Numbered from the stretch's first letter, positions 25,567-34,759 are shown. The stretch is 64,000 nt of DNA from Leucobacter allii (GCF_022919155.1 NZ_CP095045.1:1302001-1366000); one strand, 5' to 3'. The notes: a model not told the origin generated them from the letters alone. Translations and numbers: made by a program.

Positions 25567-26418
25567 TCAGCGCACCCGTTCGACCGCGAAGCGCAGCTCG
25601 GGGTGCGCGTACGCCTCCTGCGCCGCGACGAGCTCGAGCTCCCGGCCGCCGCCGGCGAGGGTGCGCTCGAGCAGGGCGAAGACGCTCGCCGTCGTGCGCG
25701 CGAGCGCGTCGGCCGCGTCGCCGGTGCGACGGACGTGAGCGGTGAAGAGCGCCGCCGTCACATCGCCCGAGCCGTTGACCTTGAACGGGAGGTGCGGGGT
25801 GCGCGCGAGCCACGCCCCCGCCGGTGTGACCGCGAGCATCTCGACCGTTCCGGCCGGGCGGTCCGGGCGTTCGACGCTCGTGACGAGCACCGTCTGCGGG
25901 CCGAGCTCCCGCGCGCGGTCCACGGCGTCGAGGGTGGTCTCGAGCGTGTCGGGGGCGGTTCCGGTGAGGAAGCCGAGCTCGAACTGGTTGGGAGTGATGA
26001 GGTCGGCGCGGGGGACCACGCGATCCCGGATGAGCCGCTGCACCTCGGGGGCCACGTGGCAGCCGGAGCGGGCGTTGCCGAGCACGGGGTCGCAGGCGTA
26101 GATCGCATCGGGGCTGTGGTGCTTCACACGGTCGACCGCGTCGAGGATCGCGTCGCCGATGCTGTCGCCGCCCTGGTAGCCCGAGAGCACCGCGTCGACG
26201 CCGGCGAGGCCCCCGCGCTCCTCGATGCCGAGAACGATCTCGCGCACCTCGTCCCCCGACATGAGTGGACCCCGCCAGGCCCCGTAGCCCGTGTGGTTCG
26301 AGAAGCAGACCGTGTGCACCGGCATCACCTCGACGCCGATCCGCTGCAGCGGGAACACGGCGGCGGAGTTGCCGACGTGGCCGTACGAGACGGAGGACTG
26401 GATCGAGAGGATGCGCAT
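25567..26418 (-). CDS. pdxY: Pyridoxal kinase
   Basis: 283 residues, ribokinase-like PdxY/PdxK family. MRILSIQSSVSYGHVGNSAAVFPL is the substrate-binding N-terminus; the middle holds VLSGYQG, YACDPVLGNA, LITPNQFELGFLTG and, near the C-terminus, the anion-hole motif NGSGDVTAALF. It phosphorylates pyridoxal to pyridoxal 5'-phosphate in salvage. The promoter region carries two direct repeats that could bind a vitamin B6 regulator. Confidence 0.93.
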   Translation of the reverse strand: MRILSIQSSVSYGHVGNSAAVFPLQRIGVEVMPVHTVCFSNHTGYGAWRGPLMSGDEVREIVLGIEERGGLAGVDAVLSGYQGGDSIGDAILDAVDRVKHHSPDAIYACDPVLGNARSGCHVAPEVQRLIRDRVVPRADLITPNQFELGFLTGTAPDTLETTLDAVDRARELGPQTVLVTSVERPDRPAGTVEMLAVTPAGAWLARTPHLPFKVNGSGDVTAALFTAHVRRTGDAADALARTTASVFALLERTLAGGGRELELVAAQEAYAHPELRFAVERVR

Positions 26419-26443
26419 GACTCCGATCCTCCCATTGGTCCTC

Positions 26444-26486
26444 CGAGTAGACCATCCTCTCGTCGATCGAGTGGACCACTCCTCGT
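26444..26486 (-). promoter_or_regulatory. Direct repeats upstream of pdxY, candidate MocR/PdxR-type operator
   Basis: Repeat 1, CGAGTAGACCATCCTCTCGT (26444-26463), and repeat 2, CGAGTGGACCACTCCTCGT (26468-26486), share their order and are offset by 24 bp. A related inverted half, TTGGTCC, lies at 26436-26442. MocR-family regulators of B6 genes such as PdxR bind tandem direct repeats of this kind. No regulator gene is nearby. The repeats fill the whole gap before the next gene. Confidence 0.5.
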
Positions 26487-26487
26487 G

Positions 26488-27867
26488 TCAGACGGCGCGG
26501 CCCGGGGAGAGGATGCCGCGCGGATCGAGCGCGGACCTGATCGCGCGCTGCACGTCGCGCGACACGGCGTCGAGCTGCCACGGGAGCTCGTGCAGTTTCA
26601 CGGCGCCGATGCCGTGCTCGCCCGAGATCGTGCCGTCGAGGGAGAGCGCAAGCCGGGTCACCTCGTCGAGCACCGCTTCGGCCCGGGCGCTCCCGTCCGC
26701 GCCCTCGGGCAGCTCGACCGTGCTGTGGAGATTGCCGTCGCCCGCGTGGGCCACGGTCGAGACGCGGACGCCGCGCCGCCGCGAGATCTCCTCGACGCCG
26801 CGAAGCATCCGGGCGAGCGCGGCCACCGGAACGCCGACGTCGCAGGAGAGCTTCAGGCCGCGCGCGTTGAGCGCGGGGTTCGAGAGACGGCGCGCCTCGA
26901 GCAGCGCGTCGGAGTCCGACACCTCGGTGTCGACGGCGCCGTGCGCGGCGCAGCTCTCCGCGATCGCCCGAGCGTGCGCCTCCGCGTGCTCGCCGACCGT
27001 CTGACCGACGAGCATCGCGCCGCCCGGCACGACGAGCCCGCTCGGCCGGAACGATTCGATGATCTCGACGCTGAGCGCGTCCATGAGCTCGAGCACCTCG
27101 GGCCGGGCCGGGCCGTTCACGATCGCCGTCACCGCGTTCCCCGCATCCTCCAGGCGGTCGAAGCTCGCGCGGAAGGTCCGGGGCGTTCCCGGCGGCACCG
27201 GGTGCAGGCGCACCGTGACCTCCGTGACCACGCCGAGGGTGCCCTCCGAGCCCACGAAGAGCCGGGTGAGGTCGTAGCCGACGACGTTCTTGCGCGTCCG
27301 CGCCCCGGTGCGCAGCACCCGGCCGTCGGCCAGCACGACCTCGAGCGCCGCGACGGCGTCCGAGGTGACGCCGTGGGCGACGCAGCGCAGCCCGCCCGCG
27401 TTCGTCGCGACGTTCCCGCCGACCGTGCAGCTGCGCGCGCTCGCGGGGTCAGGGGGGAAGAACAGCCCGTGCGCGCGGCAGGCGCGGTCGAGCTCCGCCG
27501 TCACGACCCCGGGCTCCACGACCGCGAGCCGGTTCTCCGCATCGATCTCGAGGATGCGGTCCATCCGCTCGAGGGACAGGATCAGGCCGCCGTCGTAGGA
27601 CAGCGCCCCGCCGGAGACGCCCGTGCCCGCCCCGCGGACGCTCACGGGCACCCGTGAGGCGTGCGCCCAGGCGAGCGCCGCGGAGACCTCCGCGGTCGTG
27701 GTCGCGAGGCACAGCGCGAGGGGCGCGCCGTCCGGCACGGCCCGGGAGGCGTCCCGCATGTAGGGAGCCAGCTCCGCCGGATCGCGCACCAGGCGCCCCG
27801 GCGTCCCGAGTGTCTCGAGCTCCCGTGCCAGCCGATCCAGGTCCGGCCCCGTCGTCCCATCGTCCAT
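26488..27867 (-). CDS. FAD-linked oxidase, GlcD / D-lactate dehydrogenase type
   Basis: 459 residues. The PCMH-type FAD-binding domain (about 35-215) includes [30 protein letters not shown] and the [17 protein letters not shown] flavin loop; the C-terminal GlcD domain carries [16 protein letters not shown] and [12 protein letters not shown], with the metal-ligand His residues expected in this family. It oxidises a 2-hydroxy acid such as glycolate or D-lactate; the exact substrate is unclear. Start ATG at 27867 supported by TACGCT 6 nt upstream. It lies behind the pdxY promoter region, pointing the same way. Confidence 0.88.
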   Translation of the reverse strand: MDDGTTGPDLDRLARELETLGTPGRLVRDPAELAPYMRDASRAVPDGAPLALCLATTTAEVSAALAWAHASRVPVSVRGAGTGVSGGALSYDGGLILSLERMDRILEIDAENRLAVVEPGVVTAELDRACRAHGLFFPPDPASARSCTVGGNVATNAGGLRCVAHGVTSDAVAALEVVLADGRVLRTGARTRKNVVGYDLTRLFVGSEGTLGVVTEVTVRLHPVPPGTPRTFRASFDRLEDAGNAVTAIVNGPARPEVLELMDALSVEIIESFRPSGLVVPGGAMLVGQTVGEHAEAHARAIAESCAAHGAVDTEVSDSDALLEARRLSNPALNARGLKLSCDVGVPVAALARMLRGVEEISRRRGVRVSTVAHAGDGNLHSTVELPEGADGSARAEAVLDEVTRLALSLDGTISGEHGIGAVKLHELPWQLDAVSRDVQRAIRSALDPRGILSPGRAV

Positions 27868-27873
27868 GCCCAC

Positions 27874-27879
27874 AGCGTA
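27874..27879 (-). promoter_or_regulatory. Leaderless-type -10 box of the FAD-linked oxidase
   Basis: TACGCT on the minus strand, 6 nt upstream of the ATG at 27867. Confidence 0.5.
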
Positions 27880-27931
27880 GCGCCGGTGCGCGGCGCCGGT
27901 GCGCCGCGTCCGCCGTGGCAGGATGGGGGAC

Positions 27932-28903
27932 ATGGATGGAGACGGGGCGCGGGCCGCGGGCGCCGGGCGCTACGCGCCGAGCCCCTCCGGGGATCTCCAT
28001 CTGGGGAACCTCCGCACGGCGCTGCTCGCCTGGATGTTCGCGCGCTCGAGCGGGAGGCGCTTCCTCATGCGGATCGAGGATCTCGACCGCGCCCGCGACG
28101 CGGGGAGCGCCGAGCGGCAGCTCGCCGATCTCGCGGCGCTCGGGCTCGACTGGGACGGCCCGCCCGTGCGGCAGACCGAGCGCTCCGCGGCCCACGAGGC
28201 CGCGATCGCCCGGCTCGCGGATGCCGGCCTCGTGTACGAATGCAGCTGCACGCGACGGGACATCCTCGCGGCGCCGTCGGCGCCGCACGCACCGCCCGGC
28301 GCCTATCCGGGGACCTGCCGCGATCTCGATCCTGCCGCGCGCGCCGCGGCCCGCGACCGGATCGCGCCGCGGCTCCCGGCGCTCAGACTCAGGGTCCCCG
28401 AGGGGACCCGCGCGCCCGCGTTCACCGACCGCGTGCTCGGCGCGCAGCACGGCGACATCGACGATCTCGTGCTCCGCCGCGGCGATGGAACCGTCGCCTA
28501 CAACCTCGCCGTGGTGGTGGACGACGCGGCCATGGGCGTCGACCAGGTGGTGCGCGGCGACGACCTCGCCCCCTCGACGCCGCGGCAGATCCTGCTGCAG
28601 CGCCTCCTCGGCCTGCCCTCGCCCCCGGACGTGGAGTACGCCCACGTGCCGCTCGTGCTCGGCCCGGAGGGGGCGCGGCTCGCCAAGCGCGACGGCGCGG
28701 TCACGCTCGCCGAGCTCCGCGAACGCGGCATCGGCCCCGTGGCCGTGCTCGGCCGTCTCGCCGCCTCGCTCGGGCTCGCATCGCCCGGGGAGCCCGTCAC
28801 GCCCGCGCGGCTGCTCGAGCGCTTCGACCCGGACGCGCTGCCGCGCGAGCCGTGGACGTGGACGGATCCGGCGGTGGAGCGGCCCGGTCCGGCTACTTCT
28901 TGA
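27932..28903 (+). CDS. gluQ: Glutamyl-Q tRNA(Asp) synthetase
   Basis: 323 residues, a class I synthetase reduced to the catalytic half of GluRS. The HIGH-type motif is in [21 protein letters not shown]; the zinc site is [10 protein letters not shown] followed by YPGTC; the KMSKS equivalent is [11 protein letters not shown]. There is no anticodon-binding domain. It attaches glutamate to the queuosine base at position 34 of tRNA(Asp). The ATG at 27932 is preferred; an in-frame GTG at 27899 adds only Arg-rich residues. It ends tail to tail with the GerW gene, overlapping by 11 bp. Confidence 0.92.
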   Translation: MDGDGARAAGAGRYAPSPSGDLHLGNLRTALLAWMFARSSGRRFLMRIEDLDRARDAGSAERQLADLAALGLDWDGPPVRQTERSAAHEAAIARLADAGLVYECSCTRRDILAAPSAPHAPPGAYPGTCRDLDPAARAAARDRIAPRLPALRLRVPEGTRAPAFTDRVLGAQHGDIDDLVLRRGDGTVAYNLAVVVDDAAMGVDQVVRGDDLAPSTPRQILLQRLLGLPSPPDVEYAHVPLVLGPEGARLAKRDGAVTLAELRERGIGPVAVLGRLAASLGLASPGEPVTPARLLERFDPDALPREPWTWTDPAVERPGPATS

Positions 28904-29261
28904 GCGCGCGGATGATGCGGGCGAGCGCGCGCCCCGCAACCCAGACGAAGGGGACGCCGACGGCGATGAGGGCGATGAGGTTCGGCTCGAAGCGCGTCGC
29001 GCCGTCGCGGCTGACGTAGGCCCCGACGGGGATCGCCATGCCCCCGCCGCCTCCGCCCGAGCCGACGCCCTGCGCGTCGGGGCCGGAGCTCTCGCCGTCG
29101 CCGAGCGCGCCGGAGCCCTCGCCCTCGCCCGCACCGAAACCGTAGCTCGTGCATGCGACCGGGATGATCGTGGTGCCGTCGACCTCGATGGGTGCGCCGA
29201 ACGCGGCGTTCACGCCGACCTCGGTCACGGTGTCCGCCAGCTGCTTCGTGAGATTCGCCAT
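28893..29261 (-). CDS. GerW/YtfJ-family protein
   Basis: 122 residues: the N-terminal VNAAFGAPIEVDGTTIIPVACTSYGFGAGEG is the GerW (YtfJ) family signature, followed by a Gly/Ser-rich loop, GGGGGGMAIPVGAYVSRDG, and a C-terminal hydrophobic helix with a basic end ([12 protein letters not shown]). In Bacillus the family is a spore protein, but non-sporulating actinobacteria have it widely with unknown function. Start fixed by TAGGCT 6 nt upstream. Confidence 0.85.
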   Translation of the reverse strand: MANLTKQLADTVTEVGVNAAFGAPIEVDGTTIIPVACTSYGFGAGEGEGSGALGDGESSGPDAQGVGSGGGGGGMAIPVGAYVSRDGATRFEPNLIALIAVGVPFVWVAGRALARIIRALKK

Positions 29262-29267
29262 GGCCCC

Positions 29268-29273
29268 AGCCTA
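29268..29273 (-). promoter_or_regulatory. Leaderless-type -10 box of the GerW-family gene
   Basis: TAGGCT on the minus strand (context CTCGCTAGGCT), 6 nt before the ATG at 29261. Confidence 0.5.
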
Positions 29274-29283
29274 GCGAGCGGGG

Positions 29284-30111
29284 CTACTCCGGGGTAGGGG
29301 GCTCCGCGACGACGCGCAGCGCCTCGGCCAGCGGGCGCTTCGCGGTGATGTGGTCTCCGGATGAGACGTGCTTGATCCGGCGGATCACCCAGGGGACGAG
29401 GTGCTCCCTCGCCCACACCACGTCCTCCTTGCGGGCCTGCCGCCAGCCGCGCACCGGGAGCGCCGGCGGGTCGAGCGGCGGCAGGTCGTGCGGGACGTTG
29501 AGCGCGTCCAGCGCGGCACGGGCGATCGTGTGGTGCCCGAGCGCATTCAGATGCAGCCGGTCGCCGGCCCAGTACCGGCTGTCCTGGAGCTCCTCGAGCG
29601 CCCACTGGTCGACCACGACGCAGTCGTGGCGCTGCGCGACCTTCCGCACGTTCTCGTTGAAGATCGCGACCTTGCCGCGGATCGTCCGGAAGACGGGCTG
29701 GAACGCGGTGTCGACGCCCGTGAAGAGCAGGATCGTGGCACCGCCCTCGCGGAGCCTGGACACGATCCGTTCGAGCCGGGCCGCGACCTCGTCGGGATCG
29801 CTGCCCGGACGGATCACGTCGTTGCCCCCCGCGCAGACGCTCACGAGGTCGGGGCGCAGATCGAGCGCCGCGTCCACCTGCTCCTCGGCGATCTGCTGGA
29901 TGAGCTTGCCGCGCACCGCGAGATTCGCATATGAGAACTCGCCGCCGAAGCCGCTGAGCACCTCCGCGAAGCGGTCCGCCCAGCCCCGCAGGCCGCCGGG
30001 ACTGTCGGCGTCGGGATCCCCGACGCCCTCGGTGAAGGAGTCGCCGATGGCCACGAACCGCGACCACGGCAGTTCGATCCCGCTCCGGTCCTCCGCCCGC
30101 TGCTGCGTCAC
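29284..30111 (-). CDS. SGNH/GDSL-type hydrolase
   Basis: 275 residues from the GTG at 30111; an in-frame ATG at 30168 would leave only 17 bp to the divergent helicase gene and add a poorly conserved Arg-rich segment. Block I is FVAIGDSFTEGVGD with the nucleophile Ser25; block II Gly is in YANLAVRG, block III is CAGGNDVI and block V DRLHLNALGHH gives the catalytic Asp and His. There is no signal peptide, so it is probably a cytosolic esterase or lipase-like enzyme; the substrate is unknown. Confidence 0.85.
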   Translation of the reverse strand: MTQQRAEDRSGIELPWSRFVAIGDSFTEGVGDPDADSPGGLRGWADRFAEVLSGFGGEFSYANLAVRGKLIQQIAEEQVDAALDLRPDLVSVCAGGNDVIRPGSDPDEVAARLERIVSRLREGGATILLFTGVDTAFQPVFRTIRGKVAIFNENVRKVAQRHDCVVVDQWALEELQDSRYWAGDRLHLNALGHHTIARAALDALNVPHDLPPLDPPALPVRGWRQARKEDVVWAREHLVPWVIRRIKHVSSGDHITAKRPLAEALRVVAEPPTPE

Positions 30112-30171
30112 GTCACGCCCCAATCGTCCGCGCGGCGCACTCCGTCGAATTTCGCACGCCGTCTCCACCGC

Positions 30172-30177
30172 TATCCT
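30172..30177 (+). promoter_or_regulatory. Leaderless-type -10 box of the SF2 helicase gene
   Basis: TATCCT, 8 nt before the GTG at 30186. Confidence 0.45.
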
Positions 30178-30185
30178 AGAACGTT

Positions 30186-31999
30186 GTGACAGATTCGGAT
30201 CCAGGACTCCACCTCCCGGGGACCAGCGCCGCCGAACACCTGCCGCCCGCCTACCCCGAGCGCGCCGCGCACGGCACCGCCGGCACGCTCCGCGCGTGGC
30301 AGGAGGAGGCGATCAAGCAGTACCTCGACGCCCACCCCAGGGACTTCCTCGCCTCCGCGACGCCCGGTGCGGGCAAGACCACGTTCGCCCTCCGGCTGGC
30401 CGCGATCCTGCGCTCGACCCACACGGTGAGCCAGATCATCGTCGTCGCTCCCACCGAGCACCTGAAGTCGCAGTGGGCCGACGCCGCGGCGCGCGCGGGG
30501 ATCCGCCTGAACCCGAACTACGCGAACACGGACGGCCTCGGCTACGGCAGGCACTTCCACGGCGTCGCCGTCACCTACGCGCAGGTCGCCATGAAGCCCG
30601 TGCAGCACCGGCTGCTGACGGAGAGCGCCGACACGCTCGTGATCATGGACGAGGTGCACCACGGCGGCGACGCGCTGAGCTGGGGCGACGCGATCCGGGA
30701 GGCGTACGGCACCGCGAAGCGGCGGCTCTCCCTCACCGGGACGCCCTTCCGCTCGGACGACGCGCCGATCCCCTTCGTGGAGTACGCCCCCAGGGCGACG
30801 GCTCGCGGATCTCGCTCACCGACTACGACTACGGCTACGGCCGCGCGCTCGCCGACGGCATCGTGCGCCCGGTCATCTTCATGGTCTACGCGGGGAGGAT
30901 GCGCTGGCAGACCTCGGCGGGGGAGGAGATGGAGGCCGCGCTCGGCGAGGGGAACACGAAGGACGTCACCTCGCAGGCGTGGCGCACCGCGCTCGATCCC
31001 GCGGGGGAGTGGATCGCGAAGGTGCTGCGCGCCGCGGATCGGCGCCTGAGCGAGGTCAGGCAGCAGATCCCCGACGCGGGCGGACTCGTCATCGCGACCG
31101 ACCACGCCTCCGCGAAGTCCTACGCCGGGCAGCTGCGCGAGATCACGGGGGAGGACGTCGCGCTCATCCTCTCCGACGACGCGGGCGCGTCCGAGAAGAT
31201 CGACGAGTTCTCCCGCGGCGATTCCCGGTGGATGGTCGCGGTGCGCATGGTCTCCGAAGGGGTGGACGTGCCGCGGCTCGCCGTCGGCGTGTACGCGACG
31301 AGCTCGTCCACCCCGCTCTTCTTCGCGCAGGCCATCGGCCGCTTCGTGCGCTCCCGTCGCCGCGGCGAGGTCGCCTCGGTGTTCATCCCCAACGTCCCCG
31401 CGCTCATGCAGCTCGCCTCCGAGCTCGAGAAGGAGCGCAACCACGTCCTCGACGGCCCGAAGAGCGCTGAGGAGATGTGGGACGCCGAGGCCGCGCTCAT
31501 GAGCGAGGCGGAACGGGAGGATCGCGCCTCCTCCGAGCTCCTCGACGAGGGTGAGGGGTTCGTCTATCAGGCGCTCGGCTCCGACGCGCACTTCGACCGC
31601 GCCGTGTTCGACGGCGCGGAGTTCGGCGGCTACGCGGAGGTCGAGACCGAGGAGGAGCTCGACTTCCTCGGGTTCCCCGGCCTGCTCGAACCGCAGGAGG
31701 TGCGCGCCCTGCTGCAGCAGCGCCAAGCGCGCCAGGCGAAGCGGAGCGCCCACCGGCAGGGCATCCTCGAGCACGCTCCGGAGAAGGCGGAGTCCCCCGA
31801 GGCGCTGCATCGCACGCTCGGCGAGCAGCGGAAGCTCCTGAGCAGCCTCGTCGGCATGTACGCGAAGGTGTCGGGGGAGCCGCACAAGGACATCCACACG
31901 GAGCTTCGCCGCGTCTGCGGCGGCCCGCCGGTGGCGCAGGCCTCCGTCACCCAGCTGCAGAAGCGCATCGAGCTGCTGCGCCGCCGCCTCCGCCCCTAG
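30186..31999 (+). pseudogene. DEAD/DEAH-type SF2 helicase, frame broken by a 1-nt deletion as sequenced
   Basis: Restored, it is about 604 residues. N-terminal half: LRAWQEEAIKQYL (Q-like), Walker A ATPGAGKTTF, motif II DEVHHGGD and motif III LTGTPFR. C-terminal half: VIATDHASAKSYAGQL, MVSEGVDVPRL (motif V) and QAIGRFVRSRR (motif VI), then a charged extension. This layout is shared with the helicase parts of restriction-type and UvrB-like proteins; its biological role is unknown. The frame changes at the C run 30787-30791: VEYAP is followed in frame by nonsense, whereas the next frame reads QGDGSRISLTDYDYGYGRAL. Six Cs would restore it. No partner methylase or nuclease gene is adjacent. Confidence 0.85.
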
Positions 32000-32002
32000 T
32001 CT
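31997..32002 (+). promoter_or_regulatory. Leaderless-type -10 box of the YbaK-family gene
   Basis: TAGTCT starts within the helicase stop codon and ends 7 nt before the ATG at 32010. Confidence 0.45.
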
Positions 32003-32009
32003 TGGGGGC

Positions 32010-32498
32010 ATGGCGAAGCGCACCCCAGGCCCCTCCACGCCCGCGACCGCGGCCCTCGCCCGGGCGGGCATCCCGTTCGCGGTGCGGGCGTACGCGCACG
32101 ACCCGGCCGCGACGGACTTCGGCGCGGAGGCCGTGCGGGAGCTCGGCGTCGCCCCCGAGCGCGTCTTCAAGACGCTGCTGGCGGAGATCGACGGGGGACT
32201 CGCCGTCGCCATCGTACCGGTTTCGGCGCGGCTCGATCTCAAGGCGCTCGCCGCCGTGCTCGGCGGCAAGAAGGCGGTCATGGCCGACCCCGCGCTCGCG
32301 CAGCGCAAGACCGGGTACGTCGTCGGGGGAATCAGCCCGTTCGGCCAGCGCACGCGCCTGCCCACGGTGCTCGACGCCTCCGCGCTCGCGCTGCCCGCCG
32401 TGCTCGTCTCGGGCGGCAGGCGCGGGCTCGATCTCGAGCTCGCGCCCGCCGATCTGCTGCGGGCCTGCGGGGCGAGCGCCGCTGAGATCGCCCGCTGA
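32010..32498 (+). CDS. ybaK: YbaK-type Cys-tRNA(Pro)/Cys-tRNA(Cys) deacylase
   Basis: 162 residues. The deacylase core is visible: FGAEAVRELGVAPERVFKTLLAEIDGGLAVAIVPVSARLDLKALAAVLGGKKAVMADP, with the invariant Lys in FKTL, then GYVVGGISPFGQRTRLPTVLDASAL and VLVSGGRRGLDLELAPADL. It hydrolyses Cys-tRNA(Pro) formed by mischarging. The length and motifs match YbaK rather than the ProX/INS subfamilies. Confidence 0.92.
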   Translation: MAKRTPGPSTPATAALARAGIPFAVRAYAHDPAATDFGAEAVRELGVAPERVFKTLLAEIDGGLAVAIVPVSARLDLKALAAVLGGKKAVMADPALAQRKTGYVVGGISPFGQRTRLPTVLDASALALPAVLVSGGRRGLDLELAPADLLRACGASAAEIAR

Positions 32499-32522
32499 GC
32501 GGACGACGCGCGCGAGATCCCG

Positions 32523-32541
32523 GGGCGATTCGATATCGCCC
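32523..32541 (+). terminator. Hairpin after the YbaK-family gene
   Basis: GGGCGAT (32523-32529) pairs perfectly with ATCGCCC (32535-32541) around a 5-nt loop, 24 nt after the stop. No T tract follows. It separates the gene from the tRNA-Leu promoter region (TAAGTT at 32554-32559 is a possible -10). Confidence 0.45.
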
Positions 32542-32595
32542 GGAATTCCGTGCTAAGTTATTCCCTGTTCGGCCGATGAAGGATCCGAATCGTTC

Positions 32596-32681
32596 GCGCG
32601 GGTGGCGGAATTGGCAGACGCGCTAGCTTGAGGTGCTAGTGCCCGTATTAGGGCGTGGGGGTTCAAGTCCCCCCTCGCGCA
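32596..32681 (+). tRNA. tRNA-Leu(GAG)
   Basis: 86 nt with a long variable arm (TGCCCGTATTAGGGCGT). The acceptor stem GCGCGGG pairs with CTCGCGC (one G-U); D arm TGGCGGAATTGGCAGACGCG; anticodon loop TTGAGGT between CTAGC and GCTAG gives anticodon GAG; T arm GGGGGTTCAAGTCCCCC. CCA is not encoded, unlike the tRNA-Ala in this window. A strong terminator follows. Confidence 0.96.
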
Positions 32682-32693
32682 CGCGAATGAACG

Positions 32694-32736
32694 CAGAGCC
32701 CCGGCTCGGAACATCATGTTCCGAGCCGGGGCTCTG
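32694..32736 (+). terminator. Terminator after tRNA-Leu
   Basis: A near-perfect inverted repeat with arms of about 17-21 bp (32694-32714 with 32716-32736; in practice a 7-nt loop). It ends with GTCGTG instead of a run of Ts. It isolates the kdp operon from the tRNA transcript. Confidence 0.8.
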
Positions 32737-32850
32737 TCGTGTTTCCGGGGCGCGGTCGGGCCGTCGTGGGGAAGCCGTCAGGGTTCCGCGGATCCCCGTA
32801 TGGATTCCGTGAGGACGCCCCTCGGCGGAGCGATGCGGGGTGTTGGATCG

Positions 32851-32902
32851 GGAGATGCGCCCGGCCCGGGCGCGCGGCGCCCGCCCGGCGTCGCCGATCT
32901 CC
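32851..32902 (+). promoter_or_regulatory. Structured leader in front of the kdp operon
   Basis: GGAGAT (32851-32856) pairs with ATCTCC (32897-32902), enclosing the hairpin GCGCCCG-GCC-CGGGCGC (32857-32873). It stops one base before the Shine-Dalgarno GAAGGAG (32904-32910). The position suggests control of initiation of the first small gene; I could not match it to a known riboswitch such as the c-di-AMP (ydaO) class. I cannot place the promoter confidently in 32737-32850. Confidence 0.4.
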
Positions 32903-32916
32903 CGAAGGAGTCCCTC

Positions 32917-33000
32917 GTGCTCGACATCGTCGCCCTCATGGGCGTGATCGTCCTCTTCGCGATCCTCGGCCTGCTGGGGAAGGCGGTGGAGAAGCTGTGA
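32917..33000 (+). CDS. 27-residue hydrophobic micropeptide at the head of the kdp operon
   Basis: GTG start preceded by GAAGGAG at an ideal 6-nt distance. The peptide is one membrane helix ([20 protein letters not shown]) ending in KAVEKL. Its stop overlaps the GTG of kdpF (GTGA), so the two are translationally coupled. It resembles KdpF in size but not in sequence, and could be a second small stabilising subunit of the KdpFABC pump or a leader peptide. I do not know a named family for it. Confidence 0.6.
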   Translation: MLDIVALMGVIVLFAILGLLGKAVEKL

Positions 33001-33086
33001 TCGTCTTCGAACTTCTCGCCGCCGGCCTCGGGGTCGCGGCGATCGTGTATCTCGTGTTCGCTCTCGTGAACCCGGAGCGCTTCTGA
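32997..33086 (+). CDS. kdpF: KdpF, small subunit of the potassium-transporting ATPase
   Basis: 29 residues, GTG start. One membrane helix and the KdpF ending [13 protein letters not shown] (the family ends similarly with L..P..F). KdpF stabilises the KdpABC complex in the membrane. Overlaps the micropeptide upstream (GTGA) and kdpA downstream (TGATG). Too short for ordinary gene finders. Confidence 0.85.
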   Translation: MIVFELLAAGLGVAAIVYLVFALVNPERF

Positions 33087-34759
33087 TGACCTGGGTGCAC
33101 GCGCTGCTCGCCCTCGCCACCGTCGCCGTCATCCTGGGCGTGCTGCACCGCCCGTTCGGCGACTACATGGCCTGGGTCTACGCGTCCCGCAAGGACTGGA
33201 AGGTCGAACGCGGGATCTACACGGTCATCGGCGTCGACTCGCAGACCGAGCAGACCTGGCAGGCCTACCTGCGCAGCGTGCTCGCGTTCTCCGCGGTCGG
33301 CCTGCTGATCGTCTACGGTCTGCAGCGTCTCCAGCAGTGGCTGCCGTACTCGCTGGGCTTGGAGGCCCCGTCGGAGCATCTGTCGTTCAACACCGCGGCC
33401 TCGTTCGTCGGCAACACGAACTGGCAGTCGTACTCGCCGGAGCTCACCGTCGGCTACACCGTCCAGTTCGCGGGTCTCGCGGTGCAGAACTTCGTGTCCG
33501 CCGCAGTCGGGATCGCGGTCGCGATCGCGCTGGTGCGCGGGTTCGCGTCCCGACGCTCGGGCACGATCGGGAACTTCTGGGTCGACCTGATCCGCGGCAC
33601 GTTGCGCATCCTGCTGCCGATCGCCGTGGTCGGTGCGATCGCGCTGATGATCGGCGGGGTGATCCAGAACTTCACCGGGTTCACCACCGTCACCACGATC
33701 ACCGGCGCCACGCAGACGATCCCCGGCGGCCCGACGGCGTCGCAGGAGGCGATCAAGCTGCTCGGCACCAACGGCGGCGGGTTCTTCAACGCGAACTCGT
33801 CTCACCCGTTCGAGAACCCCACGGCGTGGACGAACGTGTTCCAGGTGCTGCTGATGCTCGTCATCCCCTTCTCGCTGCCCCGCACCTTCGGACGGATGGT
33901 GGGCGACCACCGTCAGGGGAACGCGATCCTCTCCGTGATGGCGATCCTGTACGTGGCGTCGTTCAGCATCCTCACCGCACTGGAATCCGCCGGCATGGGC
34001 GCCGCCCCCGAGCTCGCGGGCGGCGCCATGGAGGGCAAGGAGCAGCGGTTCGGGATCATCGGATCCACCCTGTTCGCCACCACCAGCACCGGCACCTCCA
34101 CCGGCGCGGTGAACTCCATGCACGACTCGTACACCGCCCTGGGCGGGATGATGCCGATGCTGAACATGATGCTCGGCGAAGTCACCCCGGGCGGTGTCGG
34201 CTCCGGGATCTACGCGATCCTGATCCTCGCGGTCATCGCCGTGTTCATCTCGGGTCTGCTGATCGGACGCACCCCGGAGTACCTGGGCAAGAAGATCGGT
34301 CCGCGCGAGATCAAGCTCGCCGCGCTCACCATCCTCGTCGCGCCCACCCTGGTGCTGGCCGGAACGGCGCTCAGCTTCGCGATCCCCGGCGTCCGGGAAG
34401 AGGTGGAGAACACATCGATCTGGAACCCCGGCATCCACGGGATGTCCGAGGTGCTGTACGCGTTCACGTCCGCGGCGAACAACAACGGTTCCGCGTTCGC
34501 GGGTCTCACCGCGAACACGCCGTGGCTGAACACCGCGCTGGGGATCGCGATCCTGCTGGGACGGTTTGTGCCGATCGTGTTCGTCCTCGCCCTGGCGGGC
34601 TCTCTCGCCGCGCAGGACAGGGTTCCGACCACCTCCGGCACCCTCCCCACGCACCGTCCGATGTTCGTCGGGCTGCTCATCGCGGTCACCGTCCTCGTGA
34701 CCGCACTCACCTTCTTCCCCGTACTCGCGCTAGGTCCGCTCGCAGAAGGGCTGATGTAA
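33086..34759 (+). CDS. kdpA: Potassium-transporting ATPase subunit A (KdpA)
   Basis: 557 residues with about ten membrane helices, a member of the K+ transporter superfamily. Selectivity-filter-like loops are visible: [54 protein letters not shown] and [13 protein letters not shown]. It binds and conducts K+ for the P-type ATPase KdpB. The order kdpFABCDE with overlapping or touching genes is a full high-affinity potassium uptake system used at very low K+. Confidence 0.97.
   Translation: MTWVHALLALATVAVILGVLHRPFGDYMAWVYASRKDWKVERGIYTVIGVDSQTEQTWQAYLRSVLAFSAVGLLIVYGLQRLQQWLPYSLGLEAPSEHLSFNTAASFVGNTNWQSYSPELTVGYTVQFAGLAVQNFVSAAVGIAVAIALVRGFASRRSGTIGNFWVDLIRGTLRILLPIAVVGAIALMIGGVIQNFTGFTTVTTITGATQTIPGGPTASQEAIKLLGTNGGGFFNANSSHPFENPTAWTNVFQVLLMLVIPFSLPRTFGRMVGDHRQGNAILSVMAILYVASFSILTALESAGMGAAPELAGGAMEGKEQRFGIIGSTLFATTSTGTSTGAVNSMHDSYTALGGMMPMLNMMLGEVTPGGVGSGIYAILILAVIAVFISGLLIGRTPEYLGKKIGPREIKLAALTILVAPTLVLAGTALSFAIPGVREEVENTSIWNPGIHGMSEVLYAFTSAANNNGSAFAGLTANTPWLNTALGIAILLGRFVPIVFVLALAGSLAAQDRVPTTSGTLPTHRPMFVGLLIAVTVLVTALTFFPVLALGPLAEGLM

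Noticed and set aside
27932..27934. TAnnnT leaderless box for gluQ
   Set aside because: Only CAGGAT is found 7 nt upstream of the ATG; it lacks the T of the -10 consensus.
30186..32498. Helicase plus neighbours as a phage-defence system
   Set aside because: The helicase is alone: the neighbours are an SGNH hydrolase on the other strand and a YbaK tRNA deacylase, with no methylase, nuclease or toxin.
32596..32681. tRNA-Leu as an integration site for a mobile island
   Set aside because: No integrase and no second copy of the tRNA 3' end were found in the window, so an att site cannot be claimed.
32737..32850. c-di-AMP (ydaO) riboswitch before kdp
   Set aside because: The region is GC-rich with one weak inverted repeat around 32808-32828, and does not show the conserved parts of that class.
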